A model generated the notes under the pieces. It had not been told where the DNA came from. It made no database searches and saw only the letters and a list, made by a program, of their open reading frames with translations. Made by a program: the position numbers and the translations under genes. Positions 36,606-52,531 of a stretch of DNA of 64,000 nucleotides are shown in pieces. The stretch lies in NCBI GenBank assembly GCA_945643635.1, contig CALZFC010000111.1:631001-695000 (forward strand), given 5' to 3'. Numbering within the stretch: position 1 is the stretch's first letter; each line of letters begins with the position of its first letter. The stretch is from Allodiplogaster sudhausi (Eukaryota; Nematoda; Chromadorea; Rhabditida; Diplogasteridae).

Positions 36606-37490
36606 TCCTGGACAATAAGGTAATGCGAAAAAGGATAGGTTGCGATGGATCCAGCTATAGAATAAAAACGATAAACATAATGTAAAAAAAAACACAACAA
36701 AAAGCTCGCTATTTAAGAGAGCAGCAGCTTTTCAAAATTCGTCCGTGGCCTTAAATTAAATTGCAACTTTTGGCAAAATCACTAAAGTTTAAATAATATG
36801 TACCAATCCACACAAAATTGATCATTTCGGTTCCTGAAGGTCTTTTTCAGATCTTTGGCAAATAAGAGTATTTTGTTTTCGTTTACTTCTGAATCCATCT
36901 ATTTGTGCACGCTATTCTTTTGTCTGCTACTTCGTTATACTCATTCTATTTTTAGTTATTATCGAACTTTAGTACAGCCCTCAAACGTTCCGCGGACAAT
37001 AGAAAATTAAAATACATTTCAGGAGGAAACCGCCTTCATATTTCTTAAATAGGAGTTTTTCCTCCAAAATGTGAATGTGCAATGAAATGAGCTCGTACTG
37101 GCTCTTTAGTAGACCGTTGTTTGTTTATGTACCATGATCTTTCTCACGTCAGACGTCTTTTCTTCTCTAAGCTCTCTTCTTGGTGATTCATATGGCTTTG
37201 CCACTTTAATTTTATGTTCTAATCGCAAAATTGTAGCGACAATGTATTGTTGGATGAGCGACTCCTAGTGTAGTGTTGTTTTATGTGGCCTCAACTCGCT
37301 CTCCCTCTCACTTTTTCTCTTTTCTCTCTGTCCTTTTGCCTGGCCTTCTCTTTCTGACCCGCCCATCAAATCGTTACTCGTCAACACTTCGCGTTTCGTC
37401 TGAATTTTGTGTGGTTGCTCGTTGTTCGCTGTTCTTGCTCAAGACTCTTTCCTTTTCACAGGAGTCTACTCTTCTACTTTGGCCCGCATC
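36606..37490. promoter_or_regulatory. Shared divergent promoter interval, TIPIN and aspartate aminotransferase
   Basis: The start codons of the two genes point away from each other, about 885 bp apart. The interval is AT-rich near TIPIN and TC-rich near the aminotransferase and has no coding frame of its own. No specific promoter element can be assigned by eye, so the call follows from geometry. Confidence 0.5.
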
Positions 37491-41129
<3,639 letters not shown>

Positions 41130-44100
41130 TCCCTCGAACACGAAAGAACGGAATTCTCTCATATCAACTGATTACGCTCCTTTTTGACACTTTCTAGGGA
41201 TCCAATCACGAAAGAATAGCTACCCTGTCGTATTTGCACGGGGAGTCTACTTGTAGACAATGCAGTGTAGGGCATAATATTGTATGAAAAGTTGATGTAA
41301 TTATATTTAGTAGTTGAATGTAGGTTTGCAGTTTGTGCCTAGCAAAGAATATTCTACTGCAGTACAGTTTGGTATTTTATAATGTTTGGAAGTAGTGATT
41401 TGGTGCCTGAGGAGGTAAAGCCGTTGCCTATTTCTTATCTGTGGTTCTGACAAATTGGGAAGGAGGAGACACGTGGAGGGAGAATCTTGGCTCGTTGTAA
41501 GCTCATTTGGAATCATGGAATGGGGCGGTGGTTGGTGGAGACAGCATTAGAGAGGAGAAGCTTCCATTATCCCAGTGTCTCCATCTCTTCCGGGAATCTG
41601 CTGGCTAAGTTGTCCCATTGTGGCTGAGCCAGACTGGCGACGGCCTAACATGATGAGTCGCTCCCTTCTATCACGAGTCCCATCATCCCCCCCTGCCGCT
41701 GTTCTCCCCTCCCCCCCCCTCCTTGTTCCCTTTTCTTTACTTCCACATGATTGTAAGCATGAATTACGATGCCTCGACCACCTCTGCTGGCTTCCTCTCA
41801 CCTTCGCTCCTTCCTGCCATTCTTTCTCTTTCCGTTCTATCTGGACTATGGTTTTAGCCAGCCTGAAGAAAGAAGGGAGTGTATGCTAAAAGCCAGACTC
41901 TTGTCTTTCAAAGAAGTTTTGCCTTCCCCTTCCCCTCTAAATCCTCTTTCCCCTTCATCTTCTGGCTCGTTCAGTCCGTTCCCCGTTCTTGTCCAAGTCC
42001 ACTTCCCTCATTCGCTCCCTCCACAAATCCCGTCAATTCGAGTTGCAATCATCGCGAGCATCTACGTACATTTCACATCAATTTTCGTGAGAGCGGCTCT
42101 GATTTGGAAGCCGGATTTCTCCAGTTGTCCTTTTCCAGCACTTCTTCACACCAGAGAGATGGTAGGAGGAGGATGAAATGCGTGAACGGAAAGAGAGAAC
42201 CAGAGACAGAGAGGGGGAGAGAGAGGGAGAGAGGGAGAGAGAGAGATGAACCTTCTGGTAGTGGTTCGTAGAGGGGGTAGTTTGAAGAGTATGCCCGTTT
42301 TACTCTCCTTCATCCTTTTCTACTTCGACCAGAAGAAGTCTCCTCTCACACTCCTCTTTTCATTAATCATTTATCAGAAGAAGTCGCTCTTGGCCCGGTG
42401 AAAGGGCGAGTCCAAGAATGTTTCTGCGTCACTCTAAGATGCCAGCATCTGGCTTCCCCTCCCTATCCTTCTCACCTTTTTCCACCCTTCAGCTCACCCT
42501 CCATCCACTTCTTCTTTTCAAGTCATCGCCCCCGCCAATTTAACTAGTATATAAAATAGCATGATATCCTTTCTTCATAGTACGGTAACCACTCCTAATA
42601 CCCATAAGTTCAGTTTACTTGCGCAAGTCGGTGCAAAAGAAAGATGACCTACAGTGGTAGTGAATTGGTAGTAAGGGAGGTGAGAGAGAGAGAGAGAGAG
42701 TGAGAGAGGAAGAGGGAGAAAGAGAGTGAGAGGAAGAGGGAGAGAGAGATGGGGAGAGGGAGAGAGAGAGAATAAGAGAGTGCGCTCCATGTAAAGACTA
42801 ATTTGTTAGTGAGGAAAATGGTCTACTTAATGAACTTTCCCTTGTTCTTAGTTTCATCTCGGGCCTTCCAGTTTTATCATTATTCTGCATGCATACAGAA
42901 GAGGAGACACGAGTAGTTTGTGTACTCTTTCATTTCCTCTACCACATTGTTCTTTCCGCCTTCGTCCTCTCCCTCCGTTCCTCCTTCTCCATCCCTCCCC
43001 TTGCCGATGCCTTGATTTCCTTTGATGTTTACACCAAGTAGTAATAAGAAGGGTTGAAAGGAATAGAGAAAATGTGTGAGAGAGTGATGAAGGAAGTGCT
43101 AGAAACAAGCATCTAATATAATGGGCGCAGTTATAACAATCGCATATAGATTTAATTATTCGTAGATGCGAACAGATTTCTTTTTTCATTAAAAAGCAGC
43201 TGCCCCTCTGATGGATGATGACGGTATAAATATATCCAGAAATAACTCAAACAAATGCATCTCTTGCCGAATTCCTCTTTCATCACTTCCCTGTATTCTT
43301 CAAATTACTAGGAATCCTAGAGCTCGTCCTACCTTTTCTGGTCCAAATTACATCAAACAGGGGCAAATTGAGTTTGCCCTCTTCATTTGACTGATTCTCT
43401 TTTGGGTAAAAGCTACGTTAACGATTCAAGTGAGATACACATTTATCTGATTAGGTTTTATCTTAAAAAATTTGTGTGATCCGCCTGATTTGATTTGTAA
43501 CTAACAATCTTTATTATTGCAACCTGATTTGTACATTCTACATATGTACATACCTGTTCATATATATGAATATGTATGAACTATGTATGTACATATTTAC
43601 ATATATTATAAGACTGCTTATTCAACACTTATTTTAAGATTTTTAAATCATCTTTTTTACATACATCTCGTGCTTCATGATCGCGTTATTTTCTTTTGAC
43701 CACTTCATCGTTTTTCCTGACACTCATACTCACTCTTCTCATCTTTTCTCGTCTTCTTCAACTGTCTTCATCTTTCTCTTTCTCTCTCTCCTCAGACAAG
43801 TCTGCCTCTTCTCCCCGAGGGCATTTACGGATTCGCGTTTGAATGGAGTGAGTACCCGCCCTCACAATCGTGCCGAAATGCATTGTGGAGAGAGAGGAAG
43901 CAGCCTCTCTGGCAGCTTCCAACTTCTTCTCTTTTATACTCGTCTATCCCTCTCTCTCTCTCTATTGCTCTCTCACTCTCACTTTTCTTTCTCTCTCTTT
44001 TCTCTTTCTCTCTATCCCTCTCTCTTTTCTCTTTCTCTCTCTCCCTCTCTCTCTTTCATTATGTTCTCTACAAAATTTTCTCTCCTTCAATCCTATTTTC

Positions 44101-44287
44101 AAATCTCTCCCATCATCTTTTGCTCTGACATGTTTCCTACTACTTGCTTCCATAGTTGCCTTTCCCAGTACACTTTTTATTTCCGCGTCGAACATTTTGA
44201 CGCCTTGGCTAGTATAAACTTGGTAAAAATGTACTTATGTGCGTGTGAGAACGAGAGAAGGAGATGGAAAGAGGGAAACAGAGAAAG

Positions 44288-44332
<45 letters not shown>

Positions 44333-44894
44333 AAGGAGTGATTGTGTTAATCTCCACCAATAAGTCTCAGTAGAACTTCTTGGGAAATCTTCACAGTACG
44401 TGACTTTAGAATGAAAAGAAAGAGAAAGCGAGAGAGAAGAGCTGCATCTTCCTTTTCCGTGCCTCCGGGAGTGTTCTTAGCTCTTCGGTCCATTTGTTAC
44501 TCTCTCCCAACAGGAAGCGCCAATCCCATTGTTTTCAGATTTATCCTTGTTAACGAAATAAGCAGCGGCGGACCATGAATCGTCGTGTTCCGCAGAATGG
44601 AAGAGAGGGTTTCTGTCCTTTCCTCTCTCTTCTTTTATCTCCTTTTTCTCTCTCTACTTCTCTCCCTCTCCCTCACTCCTTCCTCCTCAGCGACCTTTCC
44701 TTCCATCGGTTCCCTCTTCCCTTCAATCCTCATGTCTAATGTACTTGTTCGTGGCTTCCCTCAGAATGTGTTCGCATGGCTGACCGGAGACGAGAAGAGT
44801 CTCCTGACTCTACTCACATTCTTTTCCTTTCTGCTTCTCTCTCTCTATCTCTCTATTTCTCTTTCTCTCTCTCTATATCTCTCTATCTCTCTAT

Positions 44895-44933
<39 letters not shown>

Positions 44934-45443
44934 GTCGGCATCTCTTTCCCTCAAGAAATATTTTTGTGAAAACCCCCCAACGTAACGTTTTATGCCGAAA
45001 ATCACAGACGCAATACGTACAAACATATGTACATATGTATGTATGTATGTACATATGTATATATTTATGTACATATGCACAGTTCGTGGCGGGAGAGATA
45101 GAAGTTAATAGCGAAAACGGTGAGCGAAATTGAAGTTGATGGGAGAGAACTGAAAAAGAAGTGGATGGAATACTAGGCACGAGAAATGGAATCTTTAACC
45201 TTAAATTCTCACAGATTGACCCTCTGCGATGGGAGGGGTCATGAGAGCCTTGCCTTCAACTGGAAAAGGTAAGAATTCGTCTTTGTCACTTCCCTCTTTT
45301 GATAACAGAGTGCCACCGGAAGATGAGCATAACCAAAAATAGGGGCCCACTAATGGAATTGAAAGGTCTAACCATTATAAAGTGAGATAGAAGGAAAGAA
45401 TAGAGAAACAAAGAGAGGGGATAAAGTGAGATAAAGAAAGAGA

Positions 45444-45480
<37 letters not shown>

Positions 45481-46106
45481 TGATAGGGAGGGATAGAAGG
45501 AATGAATTCACTTAGAAAATGAAGACGATCCCGGACGGTAGCAGTGTCGTCCTCCTCCTGTCGTTCCCAACCGTGTTTTCGCCGTCCACTCGGAGCATGA
45601 AAAGACACTCGCAACCACTCTCCGTCTCAGTTCTCGAACGCCCCTCTCCTCTGTCTTTATTTCCTCTTCTTTCGCTTCTCTTCATCATTTTCCTCCCTGT
45701 CTCTTGTTTTCTCTCGATAGTTATTACCTTCTCTCTTTCTCTCTCCCTCTCTCTATCTCTCTGTCTCTCTCTCTTATGTCGTCTCTTTTTCTCTTATGCG
45801 CTCTCTTATGCGTCTTTTCCCTCCCCCACTTCCTGCAGTCCAGCAAGTATTTCATGCCTGAAGCCGGCAACGCTGACTAAACAAATCCTCTGTTCCGAAA
45901 CTACTTTCTAAGCATGTCTTCTTCCACTTCGTGTCCTTTTCTCGCGAGAACGCGACCTTTCTCTTCTTCAGCCAAATCCCATCCTTCGGAATATTAAAGA
46001 ATTTTTTGTTGAACTTGCTGAATATTTTCCTCGCCTCTCACGTCGTGTAGAAAGTGCCTTTTCTATTCTCCTCTCCCTCTCTCTCCTCTCTCCCTCTCTC
46101 TTACAG
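41130..46106. other. Unresolved interval with exon candidates on both strands
   Basis: No family was recognised. Minus-strand candidates are a C-terminal-looking exon at 41,547-41,690 (RRERLIMLGRRQSGSATMGQ and on to MEASPL stop), an acceptor-led exon at 42,374-42,433 (SDAETFLDSPFHRAKSDFF stop), and an acidic, Gly-rich frame near 42,890-43,030 (VNIKGNQGIGKGRDGEGG). Plus-strand candidates are an acceptor and GTGAGT donor around 43,797-43,848 (TSLPLLPEGIYGFAFEW), 45,217-45,269 (LTLCDGRGHESLAFNWK, GTAAGA donor), and a terminal-looking exon at 45,841-45,882 (SSKYFMPEAGNAD stop). I could not chain either set with consistent phases. Tracts of (TC)n, (GA)n and (TGTA)n are scattered through. Confidence 0.3.
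43540..43612. repeat. TACATA/TATG-rich repeat
   Basis: Alternating TACATA, TATGTA and TATATG units give an imperfect self-complementary AT-rich stretch. A similar one lies at 45,026-45,078. These are simple repeats with no gene content. Confidence 0.7.
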
Positions 46107-46117
46107 ATGTGGCCTGG

Positions 46118-47101
46118 ATGAGGTTCGGGGTGTCAACACCGCTGCGGCGGCGCACCGCTCGCCTGCTATGGCTTCTACTGCTCGCCGTGGTGGCTTGCTT
46201 GTTCTGGAGCTCCTCTGCTTCCTCTACTTCCCTCTCCTTCTCTGCCTCTCTCTCTCCCTCTTCTCTCTCTACTGGCAGACATCTCCTTGGCCTTTCCGAC
46301 TTCCTCTCTCCCGAGTGCAATAAGTAAGTGATCAGCTTCCCCTTCTTCAGTTTCTCTTACTCGTCTTCATCTGTTTTGCTTCTTCTCATAATTCTCACGA
46401 TCCTCATTTTCGCTTCTCCGTGTCTTCTTTGTTGCTTCATCCTCTCAACATTTAATTACACTTCCAATACTTATAAATTTTTTTCTGTCTGCCTCTTTTG
46501 GTACTTCTCGCTTCCTTTTCTTCCTGTTCAATCTCACATTCGCATATATAATAAAAAAAATTGAAATCCCAGAGGTAAGTATGTATGTATGTAATAAATG
46601 GAGTTAGTGGAAGCGAAAAAGCTCTGCCGTTCCTTCTCGAGCTTTCTTTACTTCACGCTTCATGCTCTTTTGCTTACTTCTTTCCTTGCCCGTCTTGCGA
46701 CGCCGTTTCCTTCTTTTCGTCTGTCTCTTTCGCTCTGCACGTTCTCTCATCTTCTTATTCTCTTTCACTCATTCTATCTATTTCTTTCTATCTCCAAAAA
46801 GTTTTAAGAGAACAGAGAAGTACATACATTTAGCAAAGTCGCGAATTGTCCCTCTCCCAGTGCCAGGAAAGGACTAGAGCAATTTCCTGGTCCTTCTCAT
46901 TTATTCTATCTTTTTTTCTTTTCCTGTGCTCTACGCCCTTTTCTTTCTTTCGGTCTTTCATTCATCGTTGGTCCACACCAAAAAAGTAGAACTTGAATAC
47001 GGCATTAAAAGGAATTAGCGTGGAAAATACATGGAGTAAGTTGTGCTCTTCATCACGCCCCTGAAGACCTAAGCAGAGAAACGAGAGTTACCTGTTTCTG
47101 T

Positions 47102-47132
<31 letters not shown>

Positions 47133-47159
47133 GCTCTCTCTCTCTCTCTCTCTCTGTCT

Positions 47160-47198
<39 letters not shown>

Positions 47199-47218
47199 GC
47201 TCTCTCTCTCTCTGTCTG

Positions 47219-47264
<46 letters not shown>

Positions 47265-47284
47265 GCTCTCTCTCTCTCTGTCTG

Positions 47285-47326
<42 letters not shown>

Positions 47327-50300
47327 GCTCTCTCTCTCTGCCTGCTCTCTCTCTCTGTCTGCTCTCTCTCTGCTCTCTCTCTCTTTCTCTCTCTCTCTAC
47401 TCTCTCTATACTCTTGTCGGCCTCGATAGGCCCGGATTCAACGACAAGTTCGATCTCGACGACGACAAGACCCCTCTTCTTCAATCACCTCTCCAATCAA
47501 CTCCTGAATTGTGTTTCAACGAGCACGATAAAACACAAGAACAGTTTATATTGAGAGATATTAAAAGAAGAACAAGCGTTAAGCGCAACAATAAACAACA
47601 ACACAAGCCCGCAGGCACACTATCACAATCCCGACGACCCTCTTCTTGCCGCTCCACGCGGGCACCCGAACCAGAAGTGACTTAGAGATATGCTAAGTCA
47701 CTACTAAAACATGAGACTCTAAACTATAAAAATACATCTAAAACGAGTCTATCATATGGTAAAACACTAAAATAAAGAAAGTCAAATGGGTCAGAGGGGA
47801 GGGCACAATCCCTCCGACATCCCCCCGTCCTCAGTAGCGACGTCCCGGCGCGAAGTTGTTGTTGTCGTTGTGGAAGGTACGGTAAGAGTTACCGTATCCT
47901 CTTCGGCCTCGGCCCCATGTCGGCCTCGATTGTCCCTTCCGTATCCTCGGTAGACTCCAGCTCCTCGTCCGTAGTCGATGTCGCCTCTGAAGAATCCACG
48001 GACCCGTCCTCGCGTCCTCTCTTGTGGTCCTTCCTTCGCACGATGTTCGACATCATTCACTGAATGAGAGAGTCCTTCTCTCTCTTCTCGACAACTCTAT
48101 TCTTCCACTCAACATTCCTACCCATTCCTGGCCTCTCATTTCGGAATCCCTTCTGATTTTTCTCTCTCGCAATTCTCTTCTTCCGGGTGGGACAGATTCT
48201 CCATCCATGGCCCAGTCCACTACACTCGAAACACTTCTTCCAGGGAGGGTCGTTTCTTGAGTCTCTCGTACCTCTCCAATAGTTCTTCACACTCATTCAC
48301 CACTTGTTCAACTGACTTCACACTGCTAGATTCGGGTACATCTACAGTAATCAATTTTAGGTCCAACTTCTCAATAACATCTGCCTGGCATGCTACTTCT
48401 TTGCCTTTTGTCTTTTCCCTGCCATCACCACGCAATTTGAACAGACACTCCAAACCCCATGCAGCGATGACATTTTGTCCTAACAAGATCTCTCTCGCCT
48501 CTTCAACTGCATACACTCCAATTTTCTTCTCAACTCCTTCTATCTGCACGCTCACTACCGCCTTCTTACCTATCTCCATGCGACCACCCGCGGCTTCAAA
48601 GATCTCTTCCTCTATCTCTACTCTCTCAACATCTCCTTTCTTCTCGACTTCTCGCATCACTTCTATTGGCACTATAGTTCTCTCGGCACCCGTGTCAATA
48701 ATCGCTGTCACTTTCACACCATTGATCTGCGCTTCTATCTGTGGAAGAGGTGCCCAGAAGTCATCACCCTTCTGCTCGCCCACTCTGTCTCTCTGCACTC
48801 TCCTCACCAAGAAGTTTCTTCTCTGCACCTCCTCTCGTGGCTGCGGACAGTTAAACTGCATGTGTCCTGTCTGCTGGCAGTTGTAGCAGACACCCGAAAA
48901 TTTCCCCAGTGGTACGGTATTCGCATTATTCCTACTGTAGTCCACGCGCGTTTCTGCATTCTCGCTTTCTCTCTCACTTCTCACATGCTGCGCCGGCTGA
49001 GCATTGCCAGGCTGCGCACTAGCTGGCTGGGAGTTGAATGGCCGATTATTGATTGGATGGGAGTCCGCCTGCCGGTTACTCCCTGGCTGCACGCTGTTCG
49101 AATTGGAGGAGGTCTGCCTATTCCAAGGCATCCTTCCCTGTTGATCTGTTCGAATCGAGAAGAATGGTCTTGCTCTCTCTGCGTCATTCTCCCTTCTACT
49201 CGCTCCGCCACCCGTGTTTTCTCTTCCTCTATTCTGTTTCGCACTCCCTTGCTGCCCGTTCCTTCTATCTCCCCCTGCAAATGGCGCCCCCCTACGCTCT
49301 ACTATCTCCATTCTCATCGCCGCCTCCTTCAAATGGATGTACATCATCTCGTCCGACGATGCTTCCATCTCCCTCAGCAAGTCCGGATAGTTGCGCAACG
49401 GGTCAACTGCGAGACTAACTTCTTCGCCATGATTGGAGCCAGATGCTCCTCGGTCATTCTCGGGAAAGCGCGATCAGCCAGTTCTTCCAAATAAAGTGTG
49501 AACTTGGTGATGCTCTCGTCTTCACGCATGTACATTTTCTCCCACTTAGCAGTTGCGCTATACTCGGCCATCAGTTTGTCTCCCTTATATTTCATCTTTC
49601 TCACAATCGTCGAATAAGAAAGCTCGCGCCCCCTAGTCACAGAGTCGAAAATTCTCCTAGCATCTTTCTCCAGGTGCCCCTTCAGAACCTTAATCATCAT
49701 GCTATCGTCCGAAAGAATATTGCTGTACTTCATCTCCAATTTTTCTATGAACTCGGCGAAAAGGCGCGCACCAAATCCCTTATCAAATGGAACAACCGCG
49801 GGCAAGGATTGAGCAACAAGATTTTCGCAAAGTAACTGCTCCAGTCTAGTACCACCCCTACTTCTTCCACTTCGCCCACTTAGTCCACACCTCTCAGTTT
49901 CCCCACTCCTTTCACTTTCCCTCGACTGACTTCTCCTGGAGTCGCTCTCCCTTCTCCTCGTCCTTCCCTGCTCTCGCTCTCTTCTCTGTGGGAGCCTCTC
50001 CGTCATCGACTTCTCCGCGGGCCCTCTTTCTCGTACGCTGTGACTCTGCAATTGAAAAGGGTACACCTTATCTTCTTCGTAGTGTTCTCCGTCCTTTTCC
50101 ACTTCTTTTCTCTTATCTTTTTCTTTCTTCAGTCTTATAATTTCCTTACCCAGTTCTTCCTTCTCCTGCAGTAACTGTGCCGTCCTTTTCTTTTCCACTT
50201 CCAGTTTCTTCTCCTTTTCCTCTGCCATCTTCTTCATTTTCGCCATTTCCTTCTTGTTCGACTCCAGCTCGGCCATGATCAGGTCGAGCTTCTTCGTCAC

Positions 50301-51762
50301 GTCATCGGTGCTCTTCTTCTTGCTCTTATTCTTCTCCTGCAATTCGTCATTTTCTTCGTCTTCTACTAACATCAACCACCTACGAGCGTATTTCATTGCC
50401 AATTTCCCGTTTTCTATTCTTTGCTCGTCTATCTCTGTCAATGCATTGAGTGCGTCTTCTGCGATTCTCTTTTTCATTACTCCATGCTGTTTGCAAAGTT
50501 GTTCAAAATGCAAATACGATTTTCCATCTTCACTGACTCGGCTTTGGTTTTCTCGCCCCAGCTGTTCCATTTCTTCGCGTGCCTTCTCAACTTCGCCCTT
50601 GTCATCTTCGTCTCCATCGCCTTCTCCCAGCAGTTCATCTTCATTCGTGATCGCACCGTTCGTCACCTCTTCGTTTTCCTTTCTTGCCAACAGCGCCTCC
50701 TCGTCCATCTTTCTCCTCTCCTCTATTCTCTGCTTCTCTGCAAGAATTTCGTCATCATTCAACCTCGAAAGTCCCATTCTCAGTTAATTAGTGTGATATT
50801 CGAGATAAATTCGGAGATAAATCACGCGCCGTGTTCCAATTATCCACCAATTATCACTTCGTTCACAACGGAATATATTCTCGAAAAGCACTTCACGCAA
50901 CGATTCTTCTCCAGAAATCTTCTTCTCCCGAAGCACTTCGCGCAGCAATTCTTCTCCAAAAGCACTTCAAGTAACAATTCTTCTCCAGAAATCTTCTTCT
51001 TATCTCGAAAATGCTCGTCTCGTCTTCTTCCAGTTCAGGTCGTCTCGCCTCTTCTCTTCACTTCTTTGCTCCGCAGAACAAAGTCCTTGCCTGGGCGGGA
51101 TTCGCTTCACCCAGACAAAATATCTTCACTTGGTCGGAATTTCTCTTCGACCAAGCGGAATAACAGTCTTCGTCGCTCGTCGATGATCTTCAGCAGTCGG
51201 TTGGTTCGGCCCCCATGTCGGCCTCGATAGGCCCGGATTCAACGACAAGTTCGATCTCGACGACGACAAGACCCCTCTTCTTCAATCACCTCTCCAATCA
51301 ACTCCTGAATTGTGTTTCAACGCGCACGATAAAACACAAGAACAGTTTATATTGAGAGATATTAAAAGAAGAACAAGCGTTAAGCGCAACAATAAACAAC
51401 AACACAAGCCCGCAGGCACACTATCACAATCCCGACGACCCTCTTCCTGCCGCACCACGCGGGCACCCGAACCAGAAGTGACTTAGAGATATGCTAAGTC
51501 ACTACTAAAACATGAGACTCTAAACTATAAAAATACATCTAAAACGAGTCTATCATATGGTAAAACACTAAAATAAAGAAAGTCAAATGAGTCAGAGGGG
51601 ATTGCACAATCCCTCCGAATTAGCGTGGAAAATACATGGAGTAAGTTGTGCTCTTCATCACGCCCCTGAAGACCTAAGCAGAGAAACGAGAGTTACCTGT
51701 TTCTGTCTGCTCTCTCTCTCTCTCTCTCTGTCTGCTCTCTCTCTCTATCTCTCTCTCTGTCT

Positions 51763-51803
<41 letters not shown>

Positions 51804-52436
51804 GCTCTCTCTCTCTCTCTGTCTGCTCTCTCTCTCTCTCTCTGTCTGCTCTCTCTCTCTGCCTGCTCTCTCTCTGTCTGCTCTCTCTGCTCTCTCTCTC
51901 TTTCTCTCTCTCTCTACTCTCTCTCTACTCTCTTATTGCCCACAAAAGAGAAGAGTAAGCGTCTTCACATTTCTTTCTGTATCAGCCGCTCTGCTTCGCC
52001 TCTCTCATCAGAATCGGAAGGAGAGGATTCTCAGTTTCCACCTGATTTCTTCACGGTCAACCAGAGGCGGAAAGGAGCCGGTGAGGAATTCTTCTTCCAT
52101 GCCGAGCTGCCTCACTGCCAATTACAAAAAAAGGGAAAACAAAACAGCAAAGCAATCTTGAAAAATGAGAGTAATCCTCTAGTAATCCTCCATGTCATCG
52201 GACTCGTGTACATGTTCGTGGCACTCGCCATCGTCTGCGATGAATTCTTTGTGCCCTCTCTCGGAGTTCTCACCGAGAAGCTCGCCTTGAGTGATGATGT
52301 CGCAGGTCTGAGAAGATGGAGAGAGCGAGAGAGAGAGAAAGAGAGAGCGAGAGAGAATGAGAAAGAGAGACCGAGTAAGATAAAAGAGGAAGAGGAAAGA
52401 TAGATGTCGTGAAATAATAGGTCTATAGAGAGAGTG

Positions 52437-52531
<95 letters not shown>

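Larger units (their letters stand above)
47415..51618 (-). mobile_element. LTR retrotransposon with Gag and protease only
   Basis: About 3.4 kb of internal DNA lies between two nearly identical LTRs. On the minus strand the 5' LTR (51,618-51,216) is followed directly by a putative primer-binding site, TGGGGGCCGAACC (51,215-51,203). Gag (50,777-49,374), a CCHC/protease frame (49,398-48,220), a second CCHC frame (48,296-48,057) and an Arg-Gly-rich frame follow, then the polypurine tract and 3' LTR. No reverse transcriptase, RNase H or integrase is present. The space after the protease is too short for them, so the element must rely on proteins in trans. It lies antisense in NCKX intron 1. Confidence 0.85.

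Noticed and set aside
48257..49494. Plus-strand frames of about 210 codons antisense to the LTR element
   Set aside because: They are shadows of the Gag/protease frames. The zinc knuckle, DTGA protease motif and polypurine tract all place the coding strand on minus.
50254..51230. Plus-strand Ser/Phe-rich frames of 177-269 codons
   Set aside because: They lie opposite the Lys/Glu-rich coiled coil of Gag and reflect its codon composition.
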